Shown here: positions 25,755 to 34,524 of the stretch, one piece after another
Numbering within the stretch: position 1 is the first letter of the stretch
Layout: every line of letters begins with the position of its first letter
Assembly: GCA_047936785.1 (NCBI GenBank)
Contig: CP176394.1
From: Acidaminobacterium chupaoyuni
GTDB taxonomy: Bacteria; Bacillota; Clostridia; Oscillospirales; Butyricicoccaceae
Reading direction: 5' to 3' (one strand)
Length of the DNA: 64,000 bases
The notes under the pieces: generated by a model
The model's database searches: none
What the model saw: only the letters and a program-made list of their open reading frames with translations
Told to the model about the DNA's origin: nothing
Program-made: the position numbers and the translations under genes

Positions 25755-26915
25755 ATGGATACGATTTATTTTGATAACGCGGCCACTTCTTTTCCAAAAG
25801 CGCGGGGCGTCGGTGACGCGGTGAAAGAGCTGCTGGATTGTGGGGCATTCAATATCGGAAGAGGCGGATATGAGAATGCTTATGAGCTTTCCGCCAGAGT
25901 TCTTGATGTGCGCAGCCGGATCAAGCGTCTCTTCAATGCGCCGGGGGATAGCGCTGTATGCTTTACCTCCGGCGTTACCTTTGCCCTGAATCAATTTTTG
26001 CGGGGCATTTTGCGGCCCGGCGATCATGTGATTGCCTCCTCGATGGAACATAACGCGGTGATGCGCCCGCTGCATACGCTGGAACAAAACGGCGTGGAAG
26101 TGACCGTGGCGCAATGTGAGCGGGATGGAACGCTGGATCCCAACCGAATTGCCGAAGCGTTTCAAGAGAACACTCGGGCGGTGGTTTGCATCCATGCTTC
26201 CAATGTTTGCGGCACACTGTTGCCCATTGCAGAAATCGGCGCGCTTTGCCGCGGCCGGGGCATATGGTTTGCCGTGGATGCGGCGCAGACCGCGGGGATT
26301 TATCCCATTGACATGCAGGCGATGAAGATCGATTTTTTGGCATTCCCCGGCCATAAAGGGCTTCGCGGCCCACAGGGCGTGGGTGGCTTTGTGATAAAGG
26401 AAGCCTTGGCGAAAGAGCTGGCGCCTATAACAGAGGGCGGCACGGGTTCCCGTTCGGATTCCGAAGAACAGCCCGAATTCCTGCCTGATCGCTTTGAAAG
26501 CGGAACCCTGCCTTTGCCCGCCATTATCGGGCTGGGTCAGGCGCTTCGCGTTTTGGAAGAAGAGGGAATCAACACGGCCTATCAGCGCGAAATGGAACTG
26601 ACAGCGCGGTTTTTGAACGGCATTCATGAGATTCCGGGCGCAAAAATCGCGGGGATTTCCGACCTTGCCCGTCAAAACCAGCGGCTGGGCGTGGTTTCCG
26701 TTGATTTTTCTCCGCTGGATAACGCCATGGTGGCGTTTGATTTAGAGCAGCAGGCGGGCGTGATGACCCGCGTAGGGCTGCACTGCGCGCCCCGGGCGCA
26801 TAAAACGCTTGGAACTTTCCCACAGGGGACGGTGCGTTTTTCCTTCGGCCCCGAAAATACGCCGCAGGAAGTGGATGCGTGTTTACTGGCCATTCGGTCA
26901 ATCACAGATAAATAA
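25755..26915 (+). CDS. Class V aminotransferase: cysteine desulfurase / selenocysteine lyase-like
   Basis: A 386-residue PLP enzyme. Fold-type I signatures: the start IYFDNAATSFPKA, SSMEHNAVMRPL (His stacking on PLP), VDAAQTAGIYPI (PLP-binding Asp and Gln), and FPGHKGLRGPQGVGGF with the Schiff-base Lys. The catalytic Cys region may be GLHCAPRAHKTLG near residue 340, as in group II (SufS/CsdB) desulfurases. It heads an operon with a double-cubane protein, a DUF3343 Se/S-carrier-like protein and an ATPase activator, which suggests sulfur or selenium delivery to that partner rather than general Fe-S assembly; this is inference. The ribosome binding site is poor and a 15-codon upstream frame overlaps the start. 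Confidence 0.85.
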   Translation: MDTIYFDNAATSFPKARGVGDAVKELLDCGAFNIGRGGYENAYELSARVLDVRSRIKRLFNAPGDSAVCFTSGVTFALNQFLRGILRPGDHVIASSMEHNAVMRPLHTLEQNGVEVTVAQCERDGTLDPNRIAEAFQENTRAVVCIHASNVCGTLLPIAEIGALCRGRGIWFAVDAAQTAGIYPIDMQAMKIDFLAFPGHKGLRGPQGVGGFVIKEALAKELAPITEGGTGSRSDSEEQPEFLPDRFESGTLPLPAIIGLGQALRVLEEEGINTAYQREMELTARFLNGIHEIPGAKIAGISDLARQNQRLGVVSVDFSPLDNAMVAFDLEQQAGVMTRVGLHCAPRAHKTLGTFPQGTVRFSFGPENTPQEVDACLLAIRSITDK

Positions 26916-26938
26916 AAATAAGGAAAGAGGAAACAGTT

Positions 26939-28219
26939 ATGGCAGATAAGAATCATACAATGTGGGGCGACCTCGGCATGGATCTGGATACGCATGACCT
27001 GTTGTGTCAGGCGCTTCCCGGCGCATTCGGCGATGTGTTTTTAACACAGAAAAACCGCCCCGAGGGCATGGATTATTTCAACACAGTGGCGGCGGATATC
27101 CACGGCCTGCGCCCGGCAGAACTGATTCAGGAACAGAAAAAAGGCCGCAAGGTTTTCGGCACTTTTTGTGTCTTTGTGCCCGATGAAGTGGTGATCGCCG
27201 CCAACGGCATTGTCACCGGTCTTTGCGGCGGTTCTCAGTTCTGGGTTCCCGATGGCGAAAAGGTGCTGCCCGCCAACACCTGCCCGCTGATCAAAGCTTC
27301 TATGGGCGCGCGCCTGGGCAAAACCTGCCCGTTCTTCCGCATTGCCGATATGTATGTGGGCGAAACCACCTGCGACGGCAAGAAGAAGGCCTATGAGATT
27401 TTGGGCGAAGATGTGCCCATGCATATCATGAACCTGCCTCATCAGAAGCGCCCGCAGGATATGGAAGCATGGTCTGACGAGATCCGCATCTTCATGAAGA
27501 AAGTGGAAGAATTCACCGGCAACGAAGTGACACTGGAAAAACTGAACGAAGCCATTAAACTGATCAACGAAAAACGCCGCGCGCTGGCCCGTTTGTATGA
27601 TTGCCGCAAAAACGAGTGCGTGCCCATCAGCGGCCGCGATGTGCTGCTGATCATGCAGATCGCTTTCTTTGATGACCCTGCCCGTTTGACACAGATGGTC
27701 AACAAACTTTGTGATGAAATGGAAGAACGCGTGAAGAACGGCGTTTCCGTGGCCCCCAAAAAGGCGCCTCGCATCCTGATCACCGGCACACCGCTGGCTG
27801 TGCCCAACTGGAAGATGCATAACATCATCGAATCTTCCGGCGGCATCATCGTATGCGAAGAAAACTGCACAGGCACCCGCTATTTTGCTCATGAAGTCAA
27901 AGAAGACAACAAGACCATGGATGAAGCGGTCGATGCCCTTACCGAGCGTTATCTGGGCAACATCAACTGCGCCTGCTTTACACCCAACCCGGGCCGCATG
28001 GATGATGTTGTGCGTTTGGCAAAAGAATATCATGTGGATGGCGTTATCGACCTGCATCTCAAGTTCTGCGGCCTGTATGACACCGAGCATTATTTTGTGG
28101 AACGCCGCCTGAAAGAAGAAAACATCCCCGTTCTCGGCCTGGAAACAGATTATACCGATAACGATGCCGAACAGCTCCGCACCCGTGTTGAGGCTTTCCT
28201 CGAAATGATCCGCCGCTAA
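26939..28219 (+). CDS. Double-cubane-cluster protein / 2-hydroxyacyl-CoA dehydratase family
   Basis: A 426-residue single-subunit member of the 2-hydroxyacyl-CoA dehydratase D/BcrC family. Visible: the KVFGTFCVFVPDEVVIAANG block, a Cys-bearing LCGGSQFW segment, NTCPLIKASMGARLGKTCPF, and later NCTGTRYF, NCACFTPNPGR and LHLKFCGLY, which provide the Cys set for Fe-S binding. Being one chain next to a small ATPase activator, it fits the double-cubane-cluster proteins (DCCP) that use ATP-driven electron transfer for very low-potential reductions. The physiological substrate is unknown. A GGAAAGAGG ribosome binding site precedes the ATG. Alternative: an (R)-2-hydroxyacyl-CoA dehydratase subunit, but the second subunit is absent. 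Confidence 0.85.
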   Translation: MADKNHTMWGDLGMDLDTHDLLCQALPGAFGDVFLTQKNRPEGMDYFNTVAADIHGLRPAELIQEQKKGRKVFGTFCVFVPDEVVIAANGIVTGLCGGSQFWVPDGEKVLPANTCPLIKASMGARLGKTCPFFRIADMYVGETTCDGKKKAYEILGEDVPMHIMNLPHQKRPQDMEAWSDEIRIFMKKVEEFTGNEVTLEKLNEAIKLINEKRRALARLYDCRKNECVPISGRDVLLIMQIAFFDDPARLTQMVNKLCDEMEERVKNGVSVAPKKAPRILITGTPLAVPNWKMHNIIESSGGIIVCEENCTGTRYFAHEVKEDNKTMDEAVDALTERYLGNINCACFTPNPGRMDDVVRLAKEYHVDGVIDLHLKFCGLYDTEHYFVERRLKEENIPVLGLETDYTDNDAEQLRTRVEAFLEMIRR

Positions 28220-28222
28220 AAC

Positions 28223-28477
28223 ATGGTCAATTATTACATCTTATTCGAATCGCATGAACAGGCGGTGCGGCTGCACGGTGAACTCCGTGCGGCCGGCATC
28301 CGCACGGCTATTTCCCCAACGCCCCGTGCAATCACCGTGTGCTGCGGCGTTTCTCTGCTGGTCAGCGAAGAAGAGATCGGCAAAGTGAGGGAATATCTGG
28401 CGGGCCACACCTGCACCTATAAATCGGTCGAGAGCATTGAGCAGGAATTTAATGCACATAGGGATCGGTATATTTAA
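28223..28477 (+). CDS. DUF3343 protein (putative Se/S carrier-like)
   Basis: An 84-residue protein with the DUF3343 pattern: YYILFESHEQAVRLHGELRA, then TAISPTPRAITVCCGVSLLV with a conserved Cys pair. The family is labelled putative Se/S carrier-like, and members often sit near selenium or sulfur transfer genes. It starts 3 bp after the double-cubane gene and its stop overlaps the next ATG, so the four genes are translationally coupled. A role in moving sulfane sulfur or selenium from the desulfurase to the double-cubane protein is my inference. Confidence 0.85.
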   Translation: MVNYYILFESHEQAVRLHGELRAAGIRTAISPTPRAITVCCGVSLLVSEEEIGKVREYLAGHTCTYKSVESIEQEFNAHRDRYI

Positions 28478-29244
28478 TGGAATATATTGGAATTGATATT
28501 GGCTCCACCGCCGCAAAAGTTGCGGTGCTGGGGGAAAAAGAACACCGCTGTTTCGTTTTGCCTACGGGCTGGAGCAGCCGCGAGATCGCGCGGGATATTG
28601 AAACACGGCTTGAACGGGCGGGCGTGCATGTGGCGGATAAAGACGCTGTGCGCGTGGCTTCCACCGGCTATGGCCGGCAGGCAGTGGAATATGCCGATGA
28701 TGTGATCACAGAGATCACCTGCCACGGCAGGGGCGGGGTCTATCTCGCCGGCGGCGATTGCACGGTGATCGATGTGGGCGGGCAGGATACCAAGGTCGTC
28801 TGCATGGAAAACGGCGCGGTGGCCGATTTTCTGATGAACGATAAGTGCGCCGCAGGCACGGGAAAATTTATTGAGGTCATGGCCAACCGCCTGAATGTGG
28901 AGCTTGAAGATCTGTTCGCTTTGGCGGAACAGGGAAAAGTGCTGCCCATCAGTTCTCTCTGCACGGTTTTTGCCGAATCGGAAGTTATCGGTTTTATCGG
29001 CGCGGGCAGAAACCGCGAAGATATTGCCGCCGGCATTGTGGATTCGGTGGCCACCAAGGTGGCGGGCATGTGCGCCCGGCGCGAGATCTCACAGCGGGTG
29101 ATCCTCACCGGAGGGCTGTCGCGCAACCGGTTTTTTGCCCGAACATTGGGCGAAAAGATCCATCGTGAGATCCTGATCCATCCCGATGGGCTGTATGCCG
29201 GCGCCATCGGCGCCGCGCTGATCGCCAAAAAACGGGCGAAATAA
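28477..29244 (+). CDS. Acyl-CoA dehydratase activase-type ATPase (reductase of the double-cubane protein)
   Basis: A 255-residue ASKHA-fold ATPase (BadF/BadG/HgdC family). Features: the phosphate loop GIDIGSTAAKVAVLG at the N-terminus, VIDVGGQDTKVV, DKCAAGTGKFIE (first Cys of the intersubunit 4Fe-4S cluster), ISSLCTVFAESEV (second Cys) and LTGGLSRNRFFA. The homodimer couples ATP hydrolysis to injecting one electron into its partner, here the double-cubane protein two genes upstream. It overlaps the DUF3343 gene. A strong terminator lies about 90 bp downstream. Confidence 0.93.
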   Translation: MEYIGIDIGSTAAKVAVLGEKEHRCFVLPTGWSSREIARDIETRLERAGVHVADKDAVRVASTGYGRQAVEYADDVITEITCHGRGGVYLAGGDCTVIDVGGQDTKVVCMENGAVADFLMNDKCAAGTGKFIEVMANRLNVELEDLFALAEQGKVLPISSLCTVFAESEVIGFIGAGRNREDIAAGIVDSVATKVAGMCARREISQRVILTGGLSRNRFFARTLGEKIHREILIHPDGLYAGAIGAALIAKKRAK

Positions 29245-29333
29245 AAAGCCGAAGAGAATCTCGGAGAAATGTATTTTCTCAAAGCAAAATAGCGTCCGCG
29301 GCTGAAAAGCTTCCCGCGACTATCTTAAAAAAT

Positions 29334-29388
29334 GATGTGCCCAACGCCTGCACCGGCAAAACGGTGCGGGCGCTGGGCATATTTTTTG
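29334..29388 (+). terminator. Intrinsic terminator of the double-cubane operon
   Basis: A very long stem, ATGTGCCCAACGCCTGCACCG with CGGTGCGGGCGCTGGGCAT (a few wobble pairs), is followed by ATTTTTT. Confidence 0.85.
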
Positions 29389-29653
29389 CCGATCGTCAAA
29401 CAGCGGGTGATGCCGAACAACGCTTTTTTCTGTGAAATTCCTGAGGCGAGCAACGCCTTTAAACTTGCTAAAACGGCTGAAAAACGCCGAAAACAGGCAT
29501 TTAATGCGCATTCTTTCCATATCAGAAAGAATAAAATTTGGTCAAAATCGCCTTTGAAAGATGCACAAAAAATGATTAAACTATTTAGTAGAGTGATACA
29601 GAATAATGGAAAAAAGAGCGTATCACGCAGAAAATAAAGGAGGATACAGTTGT

Positions 29654-29893
29654 ATGAAACGCGTCAAAGCAGCCTGTATCTGTCAGACTCTTCATTTCAT
29701 GCTGAAAGAAGAAGTCGCACACGATTGGGCAGTCAAGCAATGTGAGCAGGAAGTTGAGCAATACAAAAAGACGATGGATCACAACCACATGAAGTATAAA
29801 ATCATCGAGGAAACAACGCAGCCGGATGGATCTATCATTGTGAAGGTCATCAAGCAATATAACAGCGCGCCTGTGGGCGATTATTTGAACTGA
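29654..29893 (+). CDS. Conserved small protein, unknown function
   Basis: A 79-residue protein beginning MKRVKAACICQTLHFMLKEE, with a central charged helix and a C-terminal beta-rich part PDGSIIVKVIKQYNSAPVGDYL. AAAGGAGG lies 9 bp before the chosen ATG; the open frame extends 16 codons further upstream. I recall similar short proteins in Clostridia but no function. A hairpin 9 bp after the stop separates it from the next gene. Confidence 0.65.
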   Translation: MKRVKAACICQTLHFMLKEEVAHDWAVKQCEQEVEQYKKTMDHNHMKYKIIEETTQPDGSIIVKVIKQYNSAPVGDYLN

Positions 29894-29901
29894 TCACGAC
29901 C

Positions 29902-29935
29902 CTGCGCATGGAGTGGAAATCCTCTCCATGCGCAG
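29902..29935 (+). terminator. Hairpin between two small genes
   Basis: Arms CTGCGCATGGAG and CTCCATGCGCAG form a 12-bp stem; the T-run after it is weak (CTTGTTT), so it may attenuate rather than stop. Confidence 0.5.
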
Positions 29936-29954
29936 CTTGTTTATGGAGGGAACT

Positions 29955-30386
29955 ATGTCTGCAAAAACAACCCAGATCAAGAAAAAAAGCGCCGATGAAC
30001 TTTTGTTGGAGAAGAAGATCGAAAAATGCCGAAAAAGGATCAGCCTGGATGAACAAGAGATCGCCGCCATGAACGCCTGTCAGAACGCAATGCGTGAAAA
30101 CGATATCATCGGTGTGGCGGTGAAACACAAGATGTTTGGGGCCGGGACCATCGTTGAGCAGGATCCCCTGATGATCACGGTGAAGTTTGCTCTTGACAGC
30201 AAGCGCTTCGTGATGCCCGACGCATTGATCGACGGCTTTCTGGTCACCACCGATGATGCGGTCAATGAAAAAATCTCCGAATATCAGCAAACCGGCAAAC
30301 AGATCAAAATGGCAAAAGAGGATATTTCGGCGGCATGCCGATTCATCAGAGCGCTTGAAAACAAAAAGATTATGAAAATGATTTAA
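29955..30386 (+). CDS. Unknown coiled-coil protein with Tudor/SH3-like barrel motif
   Basis: A 143-residue protein. Residues about 10-45 are a charged helix (LLLEKKIEKCRKRISLDEQE). The centre VAVKHKMFGAGTIVEQDP followed by ITVKFALDSKRFVMPDALI has the V-H-xx-FG-x-G-x-V pattern of small barrel domains seen at the ends of UvrD-like helicases. The C-terminus is helical. GGAGGG is 5 bp before the chosen ATG. No function can be given. Confidence 0.6.
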   Translation: MSAKTTQIKKKSADELLLEKKIEKCRKRISLDEQEIAAMNACQNAMRENDIIGVAVKHKMFGAGTIVEQDPLMITVKFALDSKRFVMPDALIDGFLVTTDDAVNEKISEYQQTGKQIKMAKEDISAACRFIRALENKKIMKMI

Positions 30387-30761
30387 AAATAAAAACCACA
30401 GGCATGAAAGAAGCTCCGGCATGGGCCGTGAGCCGCATTTTGGGAAAACAGAGGCTTTTCCGCGAAGGGTCATGGCTGTTTGCGGCCTGCTCTTGATTTT
30501 AGGTTTGCCGCGGCAGCACCCGCCCGATGACATTTTGAAATAACGGTAGCCAGATGCAGAGCGGGATGTTATCATAGTGATAAATGAGCATCCGGCGGCC
30601 GGAAAAATCTGCGGCAGCTAAATAAATCATCGGCCGTTGTTTATCGGTGAAGAAAAATGGCAATGTGCGATGAAAAACGCTCGGATATCGGCGGCGAAAA
30701 GTCGTTTGATTTGCCGGGCTATGGATGACGCATTGCAGAAAGAAGGAATCGGGAGAGGGCG
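30387..30761. other. Gene-free stretch
   Basis: 375 bp without a supported gene on either strand; presumably holds the promoter of the ABC exporter. No structured RNA recognised. Confidence 0.35.
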
Positions 30762-31679
30762 GTGCATGTGAAAAATATCATCGAGATTGAACATTTATTC
30801 AAGAGTTTTGGCGATGTCAAGGCTGTGCAGGATTTAAGCTTTCGCGTAAAAGAGGGGGAACTGTTCGCTTTTTTGGGCGTCAACGGCGCCGGAAAAAGCA
30901 CAACGATTTCTATTTTATGCGGTCAGCTGCAAAAAGACGCGGGGAGCGTGCAGATCGGCGGCCGAAGCATCAATGAAAGCATGGGCTGCATTAAAAAAGA
31001 TCTGGGCGTGGTTTTTCAAAATTCCGTGCTGGATGGCGTTTTGACTGTTCGCGAAAACCTGCAAAGCCGCGCCGCGCTTTATAAAATCACCGGCGATGAA
31101 TTTGAAAAAAGGTTTTTAGAGCTTGCCAAACTGCTGGATTTTGAAGACCTTCAGAAACGCACAGTGGGCAAGCTTTCGGGCGGGCAGCGGCGCAGAATCG
31201 ATATTGCCCGCGCTTTGCTGCATCGGCCGAAGATCCTTATTCTGGATGAACCCACCACAGGGCTTGATCCGCAGACAAGAAAGCTGCTTTGGAATGTGGT
31301 CAACGAATTGCGCAGAAAAGAAAAAATGACGGTTTTTCTCACAACGCACTATATGGAAGAAGCGGCAGATGCCGATTATGTGGTCATCCTCGACAGCGGC
31401 AAAATCGCCGCAGAGGGAACTCCCTTGCAGCTTAAAAACGCTTATACGCAAGATTTTCTTACGGTTTATGGCGTAAGCGAAGAAAGCGTGAAAGCATTTG
31501 GGCTGCCTTATGCAGCCATTCGCGACGCATACCGCATTCGCATCCCCAACATTTCCAAAGCCACCCAGCTTATCACCGAAAAACCCGAATTATTCACCGA
31601 TTTTGAGGTGACGAAGGGGAAAATGGATGATGTTTTTCTTGCCGTTACCGGAAAAACACTGGTTGGAGGTGCGAAATAA
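30762..31679 (+). CDS. ABC transporter ATP-binding protein (DrrA/CcmA-like)
   Basis: A 305-residue ATPase. Walker A GVNGAGKSTTISIL near residue 45, Q-loop VVFQNSVLDG, signature LSGGQRRRIDIARALLH, Walker B ILILDEPTTGLDPQT and the H-loop FLTTHYMEEAADADY are all intact. The C-terminal extension is the usual DrrA-type regulatory part. It starts with GTG after a GGGAGAGG ribosome binding site and abuts the permease gene, so the two form an ABC-2-type exporter for a drug, lipid or polysaccharide; the substrate is not visible. Confidence 0.92.
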   Translation: MHVKNIIEIEHLFKSFGDVKAVQDLSFRVKEGELFAFLGVNGAGKSTTISILCGQLQKDAGSVQIGGRSINESMGCIKKDLGVVFQNSVLDGVLTVRENLQSRAALYKITGDEFEKRFLELAKLLDFEDLQKRTVGKLSGGQRRRIDIARALLHRPKILILDEPTTGLDPQTRKLLWNVVNELRRKEKMTVFLTTHYMEEAADADYVVILDSGKIAAEGTPLQLKNAYTQDFLTVYGVSEESVKAFGLPYAAIRDAYRIRIPNISKATQLITEKPELFTDFEVTKGKMDDVFLAVTGKTLVGGAK

Positions 31680-32575
31680 TGGAACTTCGGGCGTTGATCA
31701 AGCGAAACTGCAAGGTGTTTTTCAAAGATAAGGGGATGTTTTTTACTTCTCTTATTACGCCGGTCATCCTGCTGGTTTTATATGTGACTTTTCTTGGAAA
31801 CATTTATCATGATGCCTTTACTTCTTCTATGCCGAAAGGGTTTCAAATAGATAGCGCCCTGATCAGCGCCGTAGTGGGCGGCCAGTTGATTTCCTCCATT
31901 TTGGCGGTCAGCTGCGTGACGGTGGCGTTCTGTTCCAACCTGATGATGGTGCAGGATAAAATCACGGGGGTGAAGAGCGATCTTACCATGGCCCCGATTC
32001 AAAGCGGAACGCTGGCCTTGAGTTATTTCTTTTCCACCGCCATCGCAACACTGATCATCTGCCTGACGGCGCTTGCCGTTTGCTTTGGATATCTGGCCGT
32101 GGTGGGGTGGTATCTGTCGGCCGGCGATGTTCTGCTCACTTTGCTGGATGTCGTGCTGCTGGTGCTGTTCGGAACATCACTTTCTTCGCTGGTCAACGCG
32201 CCGCTTTCAACAGCGGGGCAAAGTTCGGCGGTGGGAACCATCATCAGCGCGGGCTATGGCTTCATCTGCGGCGCTTATATGCCGATTTCAAACTTTGGCG
32301 AAGGTCTGCAAAGAGTTCTGACTTTTTTGCCCGGCACCTATGGCACTTCGCTTCTGCGCAACCATGCGTTATCCGGCGCATATCGTGAAATGGCGGCCCA
32401 GGGTGTTCCATTGCAGGTGGTGGAAAGCATCAAAGATTCCATCGATTGCAATCTGTATTTTTTCGGAGATAAAGTGGAAATCGGCACGATGTATGCCATC
32501 CTCGGCGTTTCGATCGCCGCGCTTATCGGGCTGTATATTCTGTATCACGCTCGCAGATCAAAAAAGAAAAACTGA
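31679..32575 (+). CDS. ABC-2 type transporter permease
   Basis: A 298-residue permease with six hydrophobic segments (about residues 20-42, 60-82, 105-130, 140-165, 180-205, 260-285), a large exocytoplasmic loop after the first helix, and the ABC-2 block PLSTAGQSSAVGTIISAGYG. It overlaps the last base of the ATPase stop codon. A strong terminator follows. Confidence 0.88.
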   Translation: MELRALIKRNCKVFFKDKGMFFTSLITPVILLVLYVTFLGNIYHDAFTSSMPKGFQIDSALISAVVGGQLISSILAVSCVTVAFCSNLMMVQDKITGVKSDLTMAPIQSGTLALSYFFSTAIATLIICLTALAVCFGYLAVVGWYLSAGDVLLTLLDVVLLVLFGTSLSSLVNAPLSTAGQSSAVGTIISAGYGFICGAYMPISNFGEGLQRVLTFLPGTYGTSLLRNHALSGAYREMAAQGVPLQVVESIKDSIDCNLYFFGDKVEIGTMYAILGVSIAALIGLYILYHARRSKKKN

Positions 32576-32611
32576 AAAATCTATATTTTCGGTTCCGATA
32601 AAGCTGAAATA

Positions 32612-32652
32612 TAAAAAAGATGGCGGCATTTTTGTGCCGCCATCTTTTTTGC
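32612..32652 (+). terminator. Intrinsic terminator of the ABC exporter
   Basis: Arms AAAAAAGATGGCGGCA and TGCCGCCATCTTTTTT with a short T-rich loop. Confidence 0.9.
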
Positions 32653-32809
32653 ATCCCACCGCTGAATCGAAAAATGAATTCAAAAATTTGGGTGATCCTC
32701 ATCTGGAAGATACAATATTTGTATGGTATAATTTTCTTGAAAAATTCGGTCACTGTCTGTTTGAAACAGCGGGAAAGCTGAAAACAAAGTTTAAAAAGGA
32801 AAATTTCTG

Positions 32810-33991
32810 ATGTGGAGCAAAGATTATTTTTTGCTGATGCAGGGGCAGGCGGTTTCCTGCCTGGGCAGCACTTTATATAGCGTGGTTGCCAGCCTTTGGG
32901 CCTATGATCTGACGGGTTCTGCCATGATCATGAGCATTGTATATTCCGCCGCGAATATTGCCCGGCTGGCGGCTTTCCCGTTTGCGGGTGTGATCGCAGA
33001 TCGATTTTCAAGAAGAAACCTGATCGTCGTTTGCGATATCGTTTGCGGGGCAAGCATGCTGATCGTTGCGGCAATGGCCTTGACGGGCAGTTCTTTTGCC
33101 GTTTGGGGCCTGGTGTTTCACAGCGCCGTCAGCGGCGCCATCTCGGGCGTTTTCAATCCATCCGTCAATGCGATGATGCTGTCGATTACAAAAAAAGAAA
33201 ATTATGTTCGGGCAAACTCTGTTTATAATGCGGTGGAATATGGCATTGATATGATTGGGCAGGGCATTGCGGGAACATTCTATATGCTGCTGGGTGCGCC
33301 TATGCTCTTTTTGATCAATGGGCTGACCTTTTTGTTTTCGGCCTTCACCGAAGGGTTTATTCAAAAAGACCCTGCGCCCATGCAAAGAGAAAAGAAGCCC
33401 TTCTGGCGTGATGCCATGGAAGGGGTTCGCTATATTTTGGTCAACGGCGGCATCCGCCTGAATCTGCTGCTTGCGTTTTGCATCAATTTTGCTTTTGGCA
33501 TTTTAAGGGTGGCTTTGGTTCCGTGGATGTTATCTTTCGGCACAGAATATTATGGCCTTTTGGGCACTTTTCGCAGCGCAGGCGTCGTGATCGGAACGCT
33601 GCTTCTGACGGTGCGCAACATCCCCGAAAACAAGCGATACAACATATATTTTTGGTGCCAGACAGTATTCGTTTTATGCATTGCGGCTTCCACGCTGCCA
33701 AACACCTTTTTGCCTGCGGCGGCGCTGTTTTGCGTTGCCTATGCCAATCAATCTGTTTTTAACAGTGTGCAGCGCTCGGCTGTGATCATCACCGCGCCGA
33801 ACGAGATCAGAGGCAAAGTTTTATGCGCTGTGCAGGCGCTTGCCATGGGCTTTTCGGCCGTGGGGAATCTTTCGGGCGGCGTTCTTTGCAAATGGATCGC
33901 GCCGCGGCCTTTGGTTTTTGCGGTGATGTCGCTCCTTTTGGCGGGCATCCTTTGGCTTGGCAGAAAGCAAAGCGTGAAAGAACTGTTTTAA
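32810..33991 (+). CDS. MFS transporter (MFS_3/EntS-like exporter)
   Basis: A 393-residue permease with about 12 transmembrane segments. The cytoplasmic loop between helices 2 and 3 has GVIADRFSRRNLIVVCD, the MFS motif A type. The family resembles macrolide-efflux and enterobactin-exporter-like proteins common in Firmicutes. It is alone between two terminators, with an extended -10 promoter candidate (TGGTATAAT) near 32723. Substrate unknown. Confidence 0.85.
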   Translation: MWSKDYFLLMQGQAVSCLGSTLYSVVASLWAYDLTGSAMIMSIVYSAANIARLAAFPFAGVIADRFSRRNLIVVCDIVCGASMLIVAAMALTGSSFAVWGLVFHSAVSGAISGVFNPSVNAMMLSITKKENYVRANSVYNAVEYGIDMIGQGIAGTFYMLLGAPMLFLINGLTFLFSAFTEGFIQKDPAPMQREKKPFWRDAMEGVRYILVNGGIRLNLLLAFCINFAFGILRVALVPWMLSFGTEYYGLLGTFRSAGVVIGTLLLTVRNIPENKRYNIYFWCQTVFVLCIAASTLPNTFLPAAALFCVAYANQSVFNSVQRSAVIITAPNEIRGKVLCAVQALAMGFSAVGNLSGGVLCKWIAPRPLVFAVMSLLLAGILWLGRKQSVKELF

Positions 33992-34294
33992 AAAAGATAC
34001 ATTCGCTTCCAAACGATATTTTATCCGGGCTGAAAATGAAGAAGGGCCCATCAAAAGCCGCGGCGGGAAAACGGGGCGCCAGTTTAATGAAACGCAATAT
34101 TTCGGTAAAAGAAAAACAGATCGGTCATAAGAAAAGGCAAAAACTTACCATGAAATATGGAGTTTTACAAAATTCGACCTTCACTGATTTGTTCTTACAT
34201 TTGGCTGACAATCTATTGAAAAACAAAAAATTCCAGTATATGATATAAAAAAGCGTATGGAAGTGTTTTCCTTTCAAGAAAACGCCTGTATGCA

Positions 34295-34378
34295 AAGATA
34301 TATTGAGCAAACCTGCCGTAAGGCAGCGACGCAAAGCTAAAGGGGCTTTTTGTGAAGTCAGCCAGCTGCCGGCAACTT
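34295..34378 (+). promoter_or_regulatory. Cyclic di-GMP-I (GEMM-I) riboswitch
   Basis: The sequence has the conserved parts in order: GAGCAAACC, the P1b stem CCTGCC-GTAA-GGCAG with a GNRA tetraloop, GACGCAAAGCTAAAGGGGCT, and the tetraloop-receptor side GTCAGCCAGCTGCCGG. It lies about 150 bp upstream of the giant SLH gene and is followed by a terminator hairpin, so ligand binding probably controls transcription read-through. Whether c-di-GMP turns the gene on or off cannot be told by eye. Confidence 0.88.
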
Positions 34379-34415
34379 CTGATGCCGCTATCAATAGACA
34401 GACGACTGATTTCCA

Positions 34416-34452
34416 CCATGGTTTTGCTGCGGCAAAGACATGGCTTTTTCTT
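34416..34452 (+). terminator. Riboswitch expression-platform terminator
   Basis: CCATGGTTTTGC and GCAAAGACATGG pair with one mismatch, followed by CTTTTTCTTT, between the c-di-GMP aptamer and the SLH gene. Confidence 0.7.
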
Positions 34453-34524
34453 TAAGGGGGTATGTATCCGGAAAACCAATGTGCCATAGACATTCAAAAT
34501 GCTTATAATTGGAGGAAGAAGAAA

